Assembly: GCA_002507205.1 (NCBI GenBank) | Contig: DAZF01000055.1 | Coordinates: forward strand, 49,480-80,986 | Reading direction: 5' to 3' | DNA from: Methanolobus sp. UBA32 | Lineage (GTDB): Archaea > Halobacteriota > Methanosarcinia > Methanosarcinales > Methanosarcinaceae | DNA: 31,507 nt | Shown: positions 7,710 through 15,989 of the stretch, one piece after another | Numbering within the stretch: the first letter of the stretch is position 1 | How the letters are laid out: every line of letters begins with the position of its first letter | The notes under the pieces: model-generated | What the model was told of the DNA's origin: nothing | The model's input: only the letters and a program-made list of their open reading frames with translations | Databases searched by the model: none | Position numbers and translations under genes: made by a program

Positions 7710-8296
7710 TGGATAAGAAAATAAATTATGATGATTTCGGTCTTTATGAAGGCATATCAGAAACCATTGTTACGACAAACCGAGGCTGGACAGCAAATGC
7801 TGCCCCAATGGGCATTATCCGTAAGAAGGACAAGTTGTTCGTGCGCATGTTCAAAGGTTCTAACACATACAATAATGTGCTTTCGGAGAAGAGCCTTGTT
7901 GTAAATATCACCCTTGACCCATTGGTCTTTGTAAATTCTACTTTTACCGACCTTGAAGATTCTGATTTTGAAAATGTAAATCTGGGTGGCAGGAATTTTA
8001 CTGCCCTGAAAAAAGCTCAATGCTGGATCGCTTTTGATTGTACGAACACAAAGATCACATCAGAAGCACTTGTCACCGAACTTGTACCCGTAGGCACACG
8101 TATGAACAAGATTATGATAAGAGCCCCTAACCGTGGCCTCTTCGGAGTAATTGAAGCCTGTATACATGCAACCAGATACAAACTAACATCTGACGACAAA
8201 TATCTCAAACTTATCAAAGCATATGGAGACATCGTGGACAAATGCGGCGGAGAGGATGAAAAAGAAGCAATGAAATTGCTCTATGGTTACCTCTGA
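7709..8296 (+). CDS. DUF447 family protein (FMN-binding split-barrel fold)
   Basis: The 195-residue product matches archaeal DUF447, which adopts the FMN-binding split barrel of flavin reductases and pyridoxamine-phosphate-oxidase-like proteins. The early TTNRGWTANAAPMGIIRKKD segment, then FKGSNTYNNV, is typical of the flavin pocket. No catalytic activity is established for the family. Its start overlaps the stop of the CitG-like gene by one base, and a DmrX-like flavoprotein follows after 47 bases. The same set of neighbours in methylotrophic bacteria and archaea has been connected to tetrahydromethanopterin synthesis, which I take from family knowledge and not from this sequence. Confidence 0.82.
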   Translation: MDKKINYDDFGLYEGISETIVTTNRGWTANAAPMGIIRKKDKLFVRMFKGSNTYNNVLSEKSLVVNITLDPLVFVNSTFTDLEDSDFENVNLGGRNFTALKKAQCWIAFDCTNTKITSEALVTELVPVGTRMNKIMIRAPNRGLFGVIEACIHATRYKLTSDDKYLKLIKAYGDIVDKCGGEDEKEAMKLLYGYL

Positions 8297-8343
8297 CGTG
8301 TCCCGATGAAAAGAATATAATAAGAAAAAGACTATTTTCCCCT

Positions 8344-9048
8344 ATGACAAAAACGATAGCATGGGGAATTACTGGAGCAGGGCATTTCCTTACATCCAGT
8401 TTTGGGATATTCAGACAGATCAAAAGTGAGCACGACATAAGAGTTAACACATTCCTGTCCAGTGCTGCTGAAGAAGTAGTAAGGATGTATGGACTTGAAA
8501 ATGAACTGGAAACGATATCCTGCGGAGAATATCTTGAAGAGATATTCCTTGAAACACAGCAGGGGAAAAGCTGGCCAAAAACAGGACGTTTCCTGCTGGA
8601 CAAGTATGACGCACTTATCGTAACACCAGCCACATCTAATACAGTATCTAAAATTGCACACGGAACTGCTGATTCTCTTGTAAGCAACGCTGTTGCACAG
8701 GCCGTAAAAGGAAGCGTGCCGGTCTATGTTGTGCCTGTTGATATAGCAGGTGTTGTCATATCAGAATTACCATATGGGATTGCCAGGGAAATTTGCCAGA
8801 AATGTGACCCGTGCCCTCCAAGAGATAATTGTCCGAATGATGCCATTACCGATCAGATAGACCTGTTAAAATGCAGCGGGTGCGGAATCTGTAAGGAACT
8901 ATGCAATTTCAATGCCATAAAAGGCGGACCTGTTGAACTGAAGGTAAGGGACATCGATGCAAGGAATGTGGACATCATGAAAGAACTTGAAGGAATAACG
9001 GTACTGGAAAAACCGGAAGATATACTGGAAATCCTTCATGAGATCTAA
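8344..9048 (+). CDS. dmrX: Dihydromethanopterin reductase (acceptor), DmrX-like iron-sulfur flavoprotein
   Basis: The N-terminal 140 residues form a flavoprotein domain of the decarboxylase/archaeoflavoprotein type (WGITGAGHFL at 7-16, TPATSNTVSKIAHG at 94-107). The C-terminal part has two ferredoxin-like [4Fe-4S] sets: C151, C154, C157, C163 and C177, C180, C183, C187. This combination matches DmrX of Methanosarcina mazei, which reduces dihydromethanopterin to tetrahydromethanopterin, the last step in making the C1 carrier of methanogenesis. There is no clear Shine-Dalgarno sequence. A TATA-like AATATAAT at about 8313-8320 would place a transcript start close to the ATG, so the gene may be expressed both from the operon and from a leaderless promoter. 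The related archaeoflavoprotein AfpA is the main alternative. Confidence 0.83.
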   Translation: MTKTIAWGITGAGHFLTSSFGIFRQIKSEHDIRVNTFLSSAAEEVVRMYGLENELETISCGEYLEEIFLETQQGKSWPKTGRFLLDKYDALIVTPATSNTVSKIAHGTADSLVSNAVAQAVKGSVPVYVVPVDIAGVVISELPYGIAREICQKCDPCPPRDNCPNDAITDQIDLLKCSGCGICKELCNFNAIKGGPVELKVRDIDARNVDIMKELEGITVLEKPEDILEILHEI

Positions 9049-9068
9049 AAAATCAGCATCTTACTTTA

Positions 9069-9740
9069 TCATCTTATTCCAAGACGTCGGCCAAGCTTAT
9101 TCACATGGCCGATGAACATCTGCTTGACAACGAATGATACGGGAGTTTTTCCACCACCCGGACTGGTATGGCCTTTGCTTATGGCATCCAGCACACCTTC
9201 AACTGTTCTGGAATCTGCCTGAATCTCCGTGTATGACCTTCCCACCATTTCTGCTTCATGCGAATCGCTTCCGCCAACCATTGGAAGTCCCAGTTCCTGA
9301 GCGACTTTTCTGGCTTTATTGTTGGGACCATTGGTTACACAACGGGAATTCAACACTTCCACTGCATCTGTATCCAGTCCATCAACATAACCAATGCCAT
9401 GGGATGTCATCTTAAAAGGATGAGGAATAATTACAACAGCTCCCTGCTGACGTGCTTTTTTTATGGTTTCTTCAGGGCTAAGTCCCGGTTCTATGGATTC
9501 GCGAACACCCAGCACAAGAATATGGCCTTTAGAAGAACTCACTTCCACACCAGGTATGACAATCAGATCCGAACCAATTTCCTTTGCCCTCTTAGAACAT
9601 GCAATACCGCCCTCTATGACATCATGGTCACATATGGCAAAACCATCGAGTCCGTTTGTAGCTGCATGCTCAAGTATATCGTCAAGACTGGCATTGCTAT
9701 CTTTCGAATAACAGGAATGGACGTGAAGATCGAACTTCAT
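9069..9740 (-). CDS. PHP-domain metal-dependent phosphoesterase
   Basis: The 223-residue protein carries the four PHP metal-binding motifs: DLHVHSCYS at residues 4-12, CDHD near 37, the IPGVEVSS strand near 61, and IPHP, followed by the C-terminal GGSDSHEAEMVG. PHP proteins hydrolyse phosphoesters using two or three metal ions; stand-alone copies of this length act on nucleotides or phosphorylated metabolites, and no specific substrate can be assigned. The gene converges on dmrX with 20 bases between them. A TATA-like TTTATAAA at 9762-9769, about 26 bases from the ATG, suggests leaderless transcription. Upstream is an unusual G-rich hairpin, described separately. Confidence 0.83.
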   Translation of the reverse strand: MKFDLHVHSCYSKDSNASLDDILEHAATNGLDGFAICDHDVIEGGIACSKRAKEIGSDLIVIPGVEVSSSKGHILVLGVRESIEPGLSPEETIKKARQQGAVVIIPHPFKMTSHGIGYVDGLDTDAVEVLNSRCVTNGPNNKARKVAQELGLPMVGGSDSHEAEMVGRSYTEIQADSRTVEGVLDAISKGHTSPGGGKTPVSFVVKQMFIGHVNKLGRRLGIR

Positions 9741-9792
9741 GGAAGTACCTTAGTCTTCAGAGTTTATAAAGATATTTTAAAACAGTAGAATT

Positions 9793-9878
9793 GGGTGGTT
9801 GCGAACGGGTAATAGAATTTTGGTGGTTGGGTGGTTGGATAGGATTGGTGGTACATTAGAGAAGTTCACCCGTTCGCA
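9793..9878 (+). repeat. 11-bp inverted repeat enclosing a GG-tract cluster (possible structured RNA or G-quadruplex)
   Basis: TGCGAACGGGT at 9800-9810 is perfectly complementary to ACCCGTTCGCA at 9868-9878. The 57-base loop holds eight GG tracts within 30 bases (9822-9851), built on the unit GGTGGTTG, which occurs at 9794, 9822 and 9830. The opposite strand is correspondingly C-rich. The element lies in the gap between hflX and the PHP gene. TATA-like sequences occur on both sides: TTTATAAA at 9762 would start a plus transcript near 9792, and the ATATATATATAT around 9901-9912 would start a minus transcript near 9879. I do not recognise a known RNA family. Confidence 0.6.
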
Positions 9879-9952
9879 TAGATACAAACTACCTTATTAC
9901 ATATATATATATCGCTGCCTATAAAATTATTTAGCAACATATAATATGTATT

Positions 9953-11203
9953 TCAGGATAATTCTGCTGTTAAAGAAATGGCTTTATTTATAATCTTGTC
10001 CCGTGCTTCAAAATCTATTGAAATATCGTTGCCGTACTTGATACTATGAACAAGACCTTCATCAAATATCCATGCTACAAGAGACATTGCTTTTTCTGAC
10101 ATCGGAAAAGAAAGACTGATCCTTTCCCACTTTGGAAGTAGATCATGGATCTGTGCTTTAAGTTCATCGAATCCAAAACCACTCTTTGCAGACACAGCTA
10201 CTGGATTGGGAGCAAGATAACCAAGACTCAACATGCGCTCTGTCAGTTCATCTTCTTCTATGAGGTCAGTTTTATTAAAAACGGTCACGATAGCCACATC
10301 CTGTAACTGATCCCACATTGTTTCATGGCATACAAGCAATTTTTTGCGTATGTTTTCCAGATCTTCAGAAGAATCAACAACAAGAAGAACGACATCTGCA
10401 AGGAATATCTCATCAAGGGTGGAACGGAAAGCATCCACCATCCAGTGAGGAAGGTCTTCAATAAACCCGACAGTATCTGTTAGCAAGACATCCCTTCCCT
10501 CCACATCCAGTGAACGTGTGGTAGGAAGCAGCGTTGTGAACAACATATCCTTAGATTCGACATTCTCATCTACAAGAGAATTGAAAAGAGTACTTTTTCC
10601 TGCATTTGTGTAACCCGCAAGTGCCACCAGCGAGAAACCCCTTGAGTGCCTGTGAGCCCGGAGGGTTTCATTGTCCTTCTGTATCGTTTCCAGTTCATTC
10701 CTGATACGTACCATCCGGTTCTTTATATCCTGCGCATATGAATCCTCGTATCCTCCAAGACCCATAAAACCCGGTCTTTCATCTTTTTTCAGGATAGAGA
10801 TCACAGCCCTGGCTCTTGGAAGTTCGTACTGGAGCCTTGCGAGTTCAACCTGCAATTTGGAACGATGCGTGGTTGCTCTGGTTGCAAATATCTCAATAAT
10901 TAGCTGGAATTTGTCTATGGTTTCACAGCGGCAAATCTCTGAAATATTGTATATCTGCATTGTGCTGAGAGGATTGTGGAATATGAGCTTATCAGGTTTC
11001 AGGTGAACGACCATTTGTGCCAGTTCATCGACCTTGCCCCTTCCAAGCTGAAACTTCCTGTCAGGATGCCTGGCCTGGGTTACCTCGCACATAACCTCAT
11101 AACCTGCTGCCTCAGCCAGTTCCCTGAGCTCATTTAGCTGAAGCATGTTCTTTTCATCTTCAGACCTCGGTTCATTCCGCTTTACTAAAATTGCACTTTT
11201 CAT
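9953..11203 (-). CDS. hflX: GTPase HflX
   Basis: HflX is a ribosome-associated GTPase. The N-terminal HflX domain contains the glycine-rich KFQLGRGKVDEL motif, followed by a coiled segment and the G domain with G1 (GYTNAGKST), G3 (DTVGF) and G4 (NKTD) motifs. The start at 11203 (MKSAILVKRNEP) gives 416 residues. A longer frame reaches 11296, but it would overlap the upstream gene by 68 bases and adds residues unlike the family, while AGGT precedes 11203. Family members split or rescue stalled ribosomes, especially under stress. It follows the DUF2209-like gene by 25 bases, and the tRNA-splicing endonuclease gene lies before that, so the three may share a transcript concerned with translation. 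Confidence 0.92.
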   Translation of the reverse strand: MKSAILVKRNEPRSEDEKNMLQLNELRELAEAAGYEVMCEVTQARHPDRKFQLGRGKVDELAQMVVHLKPDKLIFHNPLSTMQIYNISEICRCETIDKFQLIIEIFATRATTHRSKLQVELARLQYELPRARAVISILKKDERPGFMGLGGYEDSYAQDIKNRMVRIRNELETIQKDNETLRAHRHSRGFSLVALAGYTNAGKSTLFNSLVDENVESKDMLFTTLLPTTRSLDVEGRDVLLTDTVGFIEDLPHWMVDAFRSTLDEIFLADVVLLVVDSSEDLENIRKKLLVCHETMWDQLQDVAIVTVFNKTDLIEEDELTERMLSLGYLAPNPVAVSAKSGFGFDELKAQIHDLLPKWERISLSFPMSEKAMSLVAWIFDEGLVHSIKYGNDISIDFEARDKIINKAISLTAELS

Positions 11204-11228
11204 AGGGATACCTGACTTCCTTTCTATG

Positions 11229-11621
11229 TTACTGGATATCCAGCTCTTTAAGGAGAAGTTTTCTTGAACCGAGCGATACATGATGGGCAATCTCAATGCA
11301 TCGTCTTTCGCTCAGGGATTCCTGATATTTGAAATCATGAGAGAACATGCTATCAATAACCCATTGGGGTTTATTATACATATCACCTGCTTCCGTGACT
11401 ATGGTACCGTTGAACTTCAGTTCTGAAACGGTATCCTCGATCATCTTCACAACATACGGGATGTCAGGTGATGATCTGCTTCTGAATGACCGAATAGTTA
11501 TCTGATTAACCTTCTCGATGTGGTCAGCAGTAACAGATGCAGCAACTGCCGCACATACCATAAGATATTCATCACCTATCTTATGGCGTCCTGAAATATC
11601 CACTGCTATTATGTCAAACAT
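11229..11621 (-). CDS. DUF2209-like archaeal protein
   Basis: The 130-residue protein begins with a strand that ends in an acidic residue (MFDIIAVDISGRHKIGDEYL), reminiscent of the RNase H-like fold, and has a second such strand (FNGTIVTEAGDMY). I recall the family as DUF2209, an archaeal, mainly methanogen family of unknown function, but I cannot confirm the name without a search. A TATA-like TTATATAATA at about 11645-11653 puts the transcript start close to the ATG and there is no Shine-Dalgarno sequence, so it is probably leaderless. It sits between the tRNA endonuclease and hflX genes on the same strand. Confidence 0.65.
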   Translation of the reverse strand: MFDIIAVDISGRHKIGDEYLMVCAAVAASVTADHIEKVNQITIRSFRSRSSPDIPYVVKMIEDTVSELKFNGTIVTEAGDMYNKPQWVIDSMFSHDFKYQESLSERRCIEIAHHVSLGSRKLLLKELDIQ

Positions 11622-11666
11622 CTGCTAAAGCAAAGACGTGGATATTATATAAGTTTGAGCAAATCT

Positions 11667-12725
11667 TTACATCTTTATTCTGCCGATGTCGATATACTCG
11701 ATACCACTTGCAAATTCCACAGAATATAACATCTGTTTCCTGACACTGTTGGCAAGTCTCACTGCCCGGGACATGAGAGGAAGGAAGAATTCATAGTCCT
11801 GCGGAATTGCATGTACCAGATAATCCGAATGAGGAAGCTTGTTCAGGGATTTTACTTCATTGTAGACCCTGAAATGGGTACCGAACTTAAAACCGGTCTT
11901 TGGAACAAATCCCCTGCTGCGAAGGTCAACATATGTGTTGTACTTGCGTTCAAAATCAGGATCTATGGATGACGCTGTCTCTGAGAATCCGGCAAGGTCA
12001 GGAATATTACCTGTTGTGCCATCCTTTATCTCTATGAGACCCTGCTCAAGCAGATATGCAGATTCCACAAGGGACAACTGAAGACGCTCGTCATCAAGAG
12101 GTTTACCGTAAAAACCATTTTCATAAAGCAGATGTGAAACACTCTCGTTCCATACAAGGACACGGTCCTCCAGCATCGTTGCAGGAACAGGCTCATCTTC
12201 AGGAAGGATAGCATCCATACTGCCTTTGATATCAGCTTTTTTGACTTCATAATATGTGAGGTCACTCTCTTCATCAACGATGGCAAGCACCATTTGCTTG
12301 CGAACATTCACTGCAGCAGTGTACTGGGAAAGAAGGTCCTTAATAGGCATAGGTATACGCTCTGACCTCACGTAGACGAACATCTTTGCCTGGGTCTTGC
12401 CGGGGTGACCACCCCTTGGATATACCCTGAAATCCGTAACACTTGGCTGGACATAGTATCCCCTTTCACGAAGATCCTTGTAAACGATGTACTTCAACTC
12501 GAAGAACTGCTGTCTGTTAGAGGCTTCTGTGAAAAACTCCTGAAATGTAAGGGCCTTTTCATCCATGGCAATCTCAAGCCTGTTCTTGTAAAGCAGATAT
12601 GCAGCCTCAACAAGTGTGAGTTCAAGAACATCGCCCTTTGGACGTCCGTAATACCCGGTGTTATACAGCTCATTGATAGCCTTTTTCCCGGCCTTTACCC
12701 TATCGTTGACAAGTTTTCCAATCAA
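11667..12725 (-). CDS. endA: tRNA-splicing endonuclease, fused homodimer type
   Basis: The protein is a tandem duplication of the endonuclease unit, the form that works as a homodimer in euryarchaea such as Archaeoglobus. In the C-terminal half the catalytic triad is visible: Tyr in FRVYNEV, His in PHSDYLV eleven residues later and Lys in SVRKQM (about 288, 299 and 330). The N-terminal half keeps the fold (DFRVYPRGG, NVRKQM) but lacks the histidine, as expected for the structural repeat. It cuts the bulge-helix-bulge motif of intron-containing tRNA and rRNA precursors. I prefer the TTG at 12725: a GTG at 12734 is also in frame but overlaps the AGGTGA Shine-Dalgarno sequence. The length of about 352 residues is normal for this type. 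Confidence 0.93.
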   Translation of the reverse strand: MIGKLVNDRVKAGKKAINELYNTGYYGRPKGDVLELTLVEAAYLLYKNRLEIAMDEKALTFQEFFTEASNRQQFFELKYIVYKDLRERGYYVQPSVTDFRVYPRGGHPGKTQAKMFVYVRSERIPMPIKDLLSQYTAAVNVRKQMVLAIVDEESDLTYYEVKKADIKGSMDAILPEDEPVPATMLEDRVLVWNESVSHLLYENGFYGKPLDDERLQLSLVESAYLLEQGLIEIKDGTTGNIPDLAGFSETASSIDPDFERKYNTYVDLRSRGFVPKTGFKFGTHFRVYNEVKSLNKLPHSDYLVHAIPQDYEFFLPLMSRAVRLANSVRKQMLYSVEFASGIEYIDIGRIKM

Positions 12726-12967
12726 AAAATTCACCTGAATTAAATAAGAATATGTGTAAGAATGTATATGGATTCAGATATTGGACTACCTATTTAACCA
12801 TAGTGGACTGGAGCCTGTGAAGCAATTACAATCTGTTGCTGAAAAAAAGAGCTATTACAGGGTAAAAGAGGAAAAGAAGCAAGGGACAAACTTATTAAGA
12901 CATCACGAAAAATGACTATGTAAGCAATAAGTAATCGACTATCCGGTTCTTGTAAGGTGGGGTTTAC

Positions 12968-14164
12968 ATGGAACTCAGTCATGGGATATTAGATAAGCTT
13001 GAAGAGATTGGCGAAGCAGATGTCGTAATTGGTATATTAACGAAAAATGTCGAGCCTACCATACTTCATGTAATGAATGTGGTGCGATCAGGTGTATTGC
13101 AATACCTGTCGCAATACAAAACATTGGTTGTTGTATCGGATGGTTTTTCCACAGACAGAACTGCAGAACTTGCAAATATGTTTGAGATACAGCCCGTACA
13201 AAAGTTAGTTGTCGAACAAATGGGCGTACCCGGAAAAGGAGATGGCATACGCACAGTCATGGAAATCGCGCATCATACTAAGTCAAAAGCAGTTGCTTTT
13301 GTTGATGGCGACCTGCTTTCCATAAAAGAGGAATGGATACAGGAAATGGTAAGACCTGTGCTTTACGGCAGAACCGACCTCGTAGTGCCTTTTTACGTAC
13401 GTGATAAATTTGATGGAGTTATCACCAACAACCTTGCATATCCATTTACAAAAGCATATTATGGCAGTGACATAAGACAACCGATTGGAGGAGAATTCTG
13501 TATTTCGAAGAAACTTATGGAAATACTCCTCAACCATCCACTTTTTCCAAGTGATTTTGGAATTGACATATTCATCACAACTGTTGCAGCAGCTGAAAGA
13601 AGCAGAATAAGGGAAGCTATGCTTGGATTAAAACTTCACGAATCAACAACAAAATATCTCGATCCCGAATCATCCCTTATACCAATGTTCCGTCAGGTAG
13701 TGACAGCCATGTTCGATCTTGCCGTATATTATTCAAGTAGAAATGAACGACATGCAATAACTGATGTAGTAGTATCAGATTACTATGGCCCCATCCCGGT
13801 TCCTGTAGGAGTCAACAGAGAAAAGATGCTTGAAACTGTGGCAATGCGTTATGAAGAATATCACGATATATTTGAGAAACTGCTTCCGGAAGATATACTT
13901 CAGATATCAAAGAGTTTCCCGGAAGGAGAAGCATCCCTTGATGCAAAGAACTGGGCAAGATGTGTATGGCATATCTTTTCAGAATATTCAAAGACAAAGG
14001 ACATAACACTTATAGATGCTCTCAGGGTCATGTGGCTTGCAAGATTTATAGGATTCTACAATGAATGTAAAGATATGGATTTCACAGAAGCTGAAAATGC
14101 AATTCGTGAAAATGCAAATATCTTTGAAGAACTGAAGTATGATATCTTGAAAAATACTGCATGA
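12968..14164 (+). CDS. Mannosylglycerate synthase-like glycosyltransferase (GT78-like)
   Basis: The 398-residue enzyme has a GT-A fold with VVSDGFSTDRT (56-66), PGKGDGIRT (88-96), a DGD metal motif (113-115), QPIGGEF (171-177) and SDFGID (195-200). The PGKGDG, QP(I/L)GGE and SD(F/W)GID set is that of mannosylglycerate synthase, which links a sugar nucleotide directly to D-glycerate, and differs from the two-step synthase encoded at 15990-17204. Related one-step enzymes use GDP-mannose or glucose donors, so mannosyl-, glucosyl- or mannosylglucosylglycerate are all possible products. AAGGTGGGG lies six bases before the ATG. It is transcribed toward the glucan phosphorylase gene, which ends 52 bases away on the other strand. 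Confidence 0.75.
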   Translation: MELSHGILDKLEEIGEADVVIGILTKNVEPTILHVMNVVRSGVLQYLSQYKTLVVVSDGFSTDRTAELANMFEIQPVQKLVVEQMGVPGKGDGIRTVMEIAHHTKSKAVAFVDGDLLSIKEEWIQEMVRPVLYGRTDLVVPFYVRDKFDGVITNNLAYPFTKAYYGSDIRQPIGGEFCISKKLMEILLNHPLFPSDFGIDIFITTVAAAERSRIREAMLGLKLHESTTKYLDPESSLIPMFRQVVTAMFDLAVYYSSRNERHAITDVVVSDYYGPIPVPVGVNREKMLETVAMRYEEYHDIFEKLLPEDILQISKSFPEGEASLDAKNWARCVWHIFSEYSKTKDITLIDALRVMWLARFIGFYNECKDMDFTEAENAIRENANIFEELKYDILKNTA

Positions 14165-14215
14165 CACTGCAAATGAAGTGCCCTTATCTGAGGAAAAAAC
14201 ATACCTCGAAGCCTA

Positions 14216-15889
14216 TCAGAGGTAGGCTTCCGTGACATAACGATGCATCATCCTGTGACTGTTGAAATAGTAGGCTATCATTTCAATGGAATTGTTCATC
14301 AGGTTTATCCATTCATCTTTTCTGTAGTAGTACTTTGGGATCATTATGTATTCCAGTTTATTGTAAAGGTCATCCAGTTCCATCATCTCGACTTGCTCAG
14401 GAGACTTATCCACTTCCGGCTTTGGTCCGATGGAATAACCCGTGACACCTTCGACACATCCCTCTATCCACCAGCCATCAAGCACACTGAAATTAACAAC
14501 ACCATTATGAGCTGCTTTCATCCCACTGGTGCCGGATGCTTCAAGTGGTTTTTTAGGATTGTTCAGCCATATATCCACGCCTGAGATGATTTTCAGGGAA
14601 AGATCCATATTGTAATTTTCCAGGTAAGCTATCTTTATTTCCGTTTTAAGCTCCTTAGCATATTCAAATATTCTTTCAATGAACATTTTTCCCTGAACAT
14701 CACGGGGATGGGCTTTTCCTGCAAATATCAGTTGTATCCTTCCGGCTTCGTTCACCTTCCGAAGTCTGTTCAAATCAGAAAATATCAAAGTCGGCCTTTT
14801 GTATTCTGTTATGCGCCTCGCAAAACCAATCGTCAGGGTGTCACAATCCATGTCAAGATTACATTCATTGTTCACATGATCGATCAGTTCTTTTTTTGCA
14901 AGCTGATGAGCGTCCCATACTTCATTATCCGGAATACTTCGGACCCTGACCAGAAGTTCCGGTTCATTTGCCCACCCGGGAAGATATTTATCATAAAGTT
15001 TTCTGAAATGAGGACAAACCCAGGTATGAGAATGAACACCATTTGTAATTGAATAGAATTTGTATCCAGGGAACATCTTTTCAGAAATCTCCCTGTGCCT
15101 TTTTGCTACACCGTTGACATAGTCGGAAAGATTCATGCCGAGAACAGTCATGTTCAATTCCGTTTCTCCGCCATACTTTTTGAGAATATCAAAATCACTG
15201 CCATTTCCCATCAACTCAAGCACGAGTTCATAGGGAAACACATCATGTCCGCTTTCTATCGGTGTATGGGTGGTAAAAACACAGAGCTCTTTTACCTTAG
15301 CGGAGTCCATGTTATTCTGATTTAACAATTCCAAGGCCAGAAGGCTTGAATGACCTTCATTCATATGATATTTTGTTATGGAATATCCCAGTTCTTTGAG
15401 CATACGGACACCACCGATACCCAGTATAATTTCCTGTTTGAACCTGTACTTTCGATCTCCGCCATAAAGACTATAAGTTATCTGCTTATCTTCCAGAGAA
15501 TTACCTTCAACATCCGTATCAAGGAATAGAACGGGAATCGTTTCTTCGGTAAGGCTTTGGTGTTCATAGAGCCATGCTTTGATCTTTACATTCCTGTTCT
15601 CGATCTGTACAGTCGCTTCAGCATCTAAAAGCTGCATATGATCCGATGGAGACCATTCCTGAGGATGTTCAGATTGCCTGCCCAGAGAATCGAGTTTTTG
15701 CCTGAAATATCCTCTCTTGTTTATAAGAGTAACAGCAACAAGAGGAAGGCCGAGATCAGCACTCGCCCTTATGGTATCACCAGCCAGTATACCAAGACCG
15801 CCACTATAAGTGGGAATTTCTTTTTTCAATCCAATTTCCATTGAAAAGTAGGCGATCTTACGTCCTTTTGTCCCAATGATAATGCCCAT
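14216..15889 (-). CDS. glgP: Alpha-glucan (glycogen/maltodextrin) phosphorylase
   Basis: This GT35 enzyme releases glucose 1-phosphate from alpha-1,4-glucan. The N-terminus IAYFSMEIGLKKEIPTYSGG and the following GILAGDTIRASADLG are hallmarks of the short archaeal and Thermotoga-type phosphorylases, and the PLP-binding lysine lies in ASGTSGMKAAHNG (about residue 458). The ATG at 15889 has AAGGTG upstream and gives the usual family N-terminus, with 557 residues. An in-frame TTG at 15952 would add 21 residues unlike the family. It lies last in a minus-strand series after gpgS, the GH15-like gene, an unknown gene and gpgP, so it may supply glucose 1-phosphate for NDP-glucose and hence for glucosylglycerate. 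That link is inferred from gene order. Confidence 0.9.
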   Translation of the reverse strand: MGIIIGTKGRKIAYFSMEIGLKKEIPTYSGGLGILAGDTIRASADLGLPLVAVTLINKRGYFRQKLDSLGRQSEHPQEWSPSDHMQLLDAEATVQIENRNVKIKAWLYEHQSLTEETIPVLFLDTDVEGNSLEDKQITYSLYGGDRKYRFKQEIILGIGGVRMLKELGYSITKYHMNEGHSSLLALELLNQNNMDSAKVKELCVFTTHTPIESGHDVFPYELVLELMGNGSDFDILKKYGGETELNMTVLGMNLSDYVNGVAKRHREISEKMFPGYKFYSITNGVHSHTWVCPHFRKLYDKYLPGWANEPELLVRVRSIPDNEVWDAHQLAKKELIDHVNNECNLDMDCDTLTIGFARRITEYKRPTLIFSDLNRLRKVNEAGRIQLIFAGKAHPRDVQGKMFIERIFEYAKELKTEIKIAYLENYNMDLSLKIISGVDIWLNNPKKPLEASGTSGMKAAHNGVVNFSVLDGWWIEGCVEGVTGYSIGPKPEVDKSPEQVEMMELDDLYNKLEYIMIPKYYYRKDEWINLMNNSIEMIAYYFNSHRMMHRYVTEAYL

Positions 15890-15989
15890 ATTCTCATACA
15901 CCTTCGTATTCCATGAAAGATTGACTGAAAATGTTATTTTAAAATTTTCCAATTAATAAAGGACTCTTGTTTAAAGATAAGCTTTCCCA

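Noticed and set aside
9793..9878. CRISPR or IS-end interpretation of the inverted repeat region
   Set aside because: There is only one hairpin, no regular spacers, no transposase and no visible target-site duplication.
11204..11296. HflX start at 11296 giving a 447-residue protein
   Set aside because: It would overlap the upstream gene by 68 bases and adds non-family residues; AGGT precedes the ATG at 11203.
15890..15952. Glucan phosphorylase start at the TTG 15952
   Set aside because: The extra 21 residues do not match the family N-terminus and the AAGGTG is spaced for the ATG at 15889.
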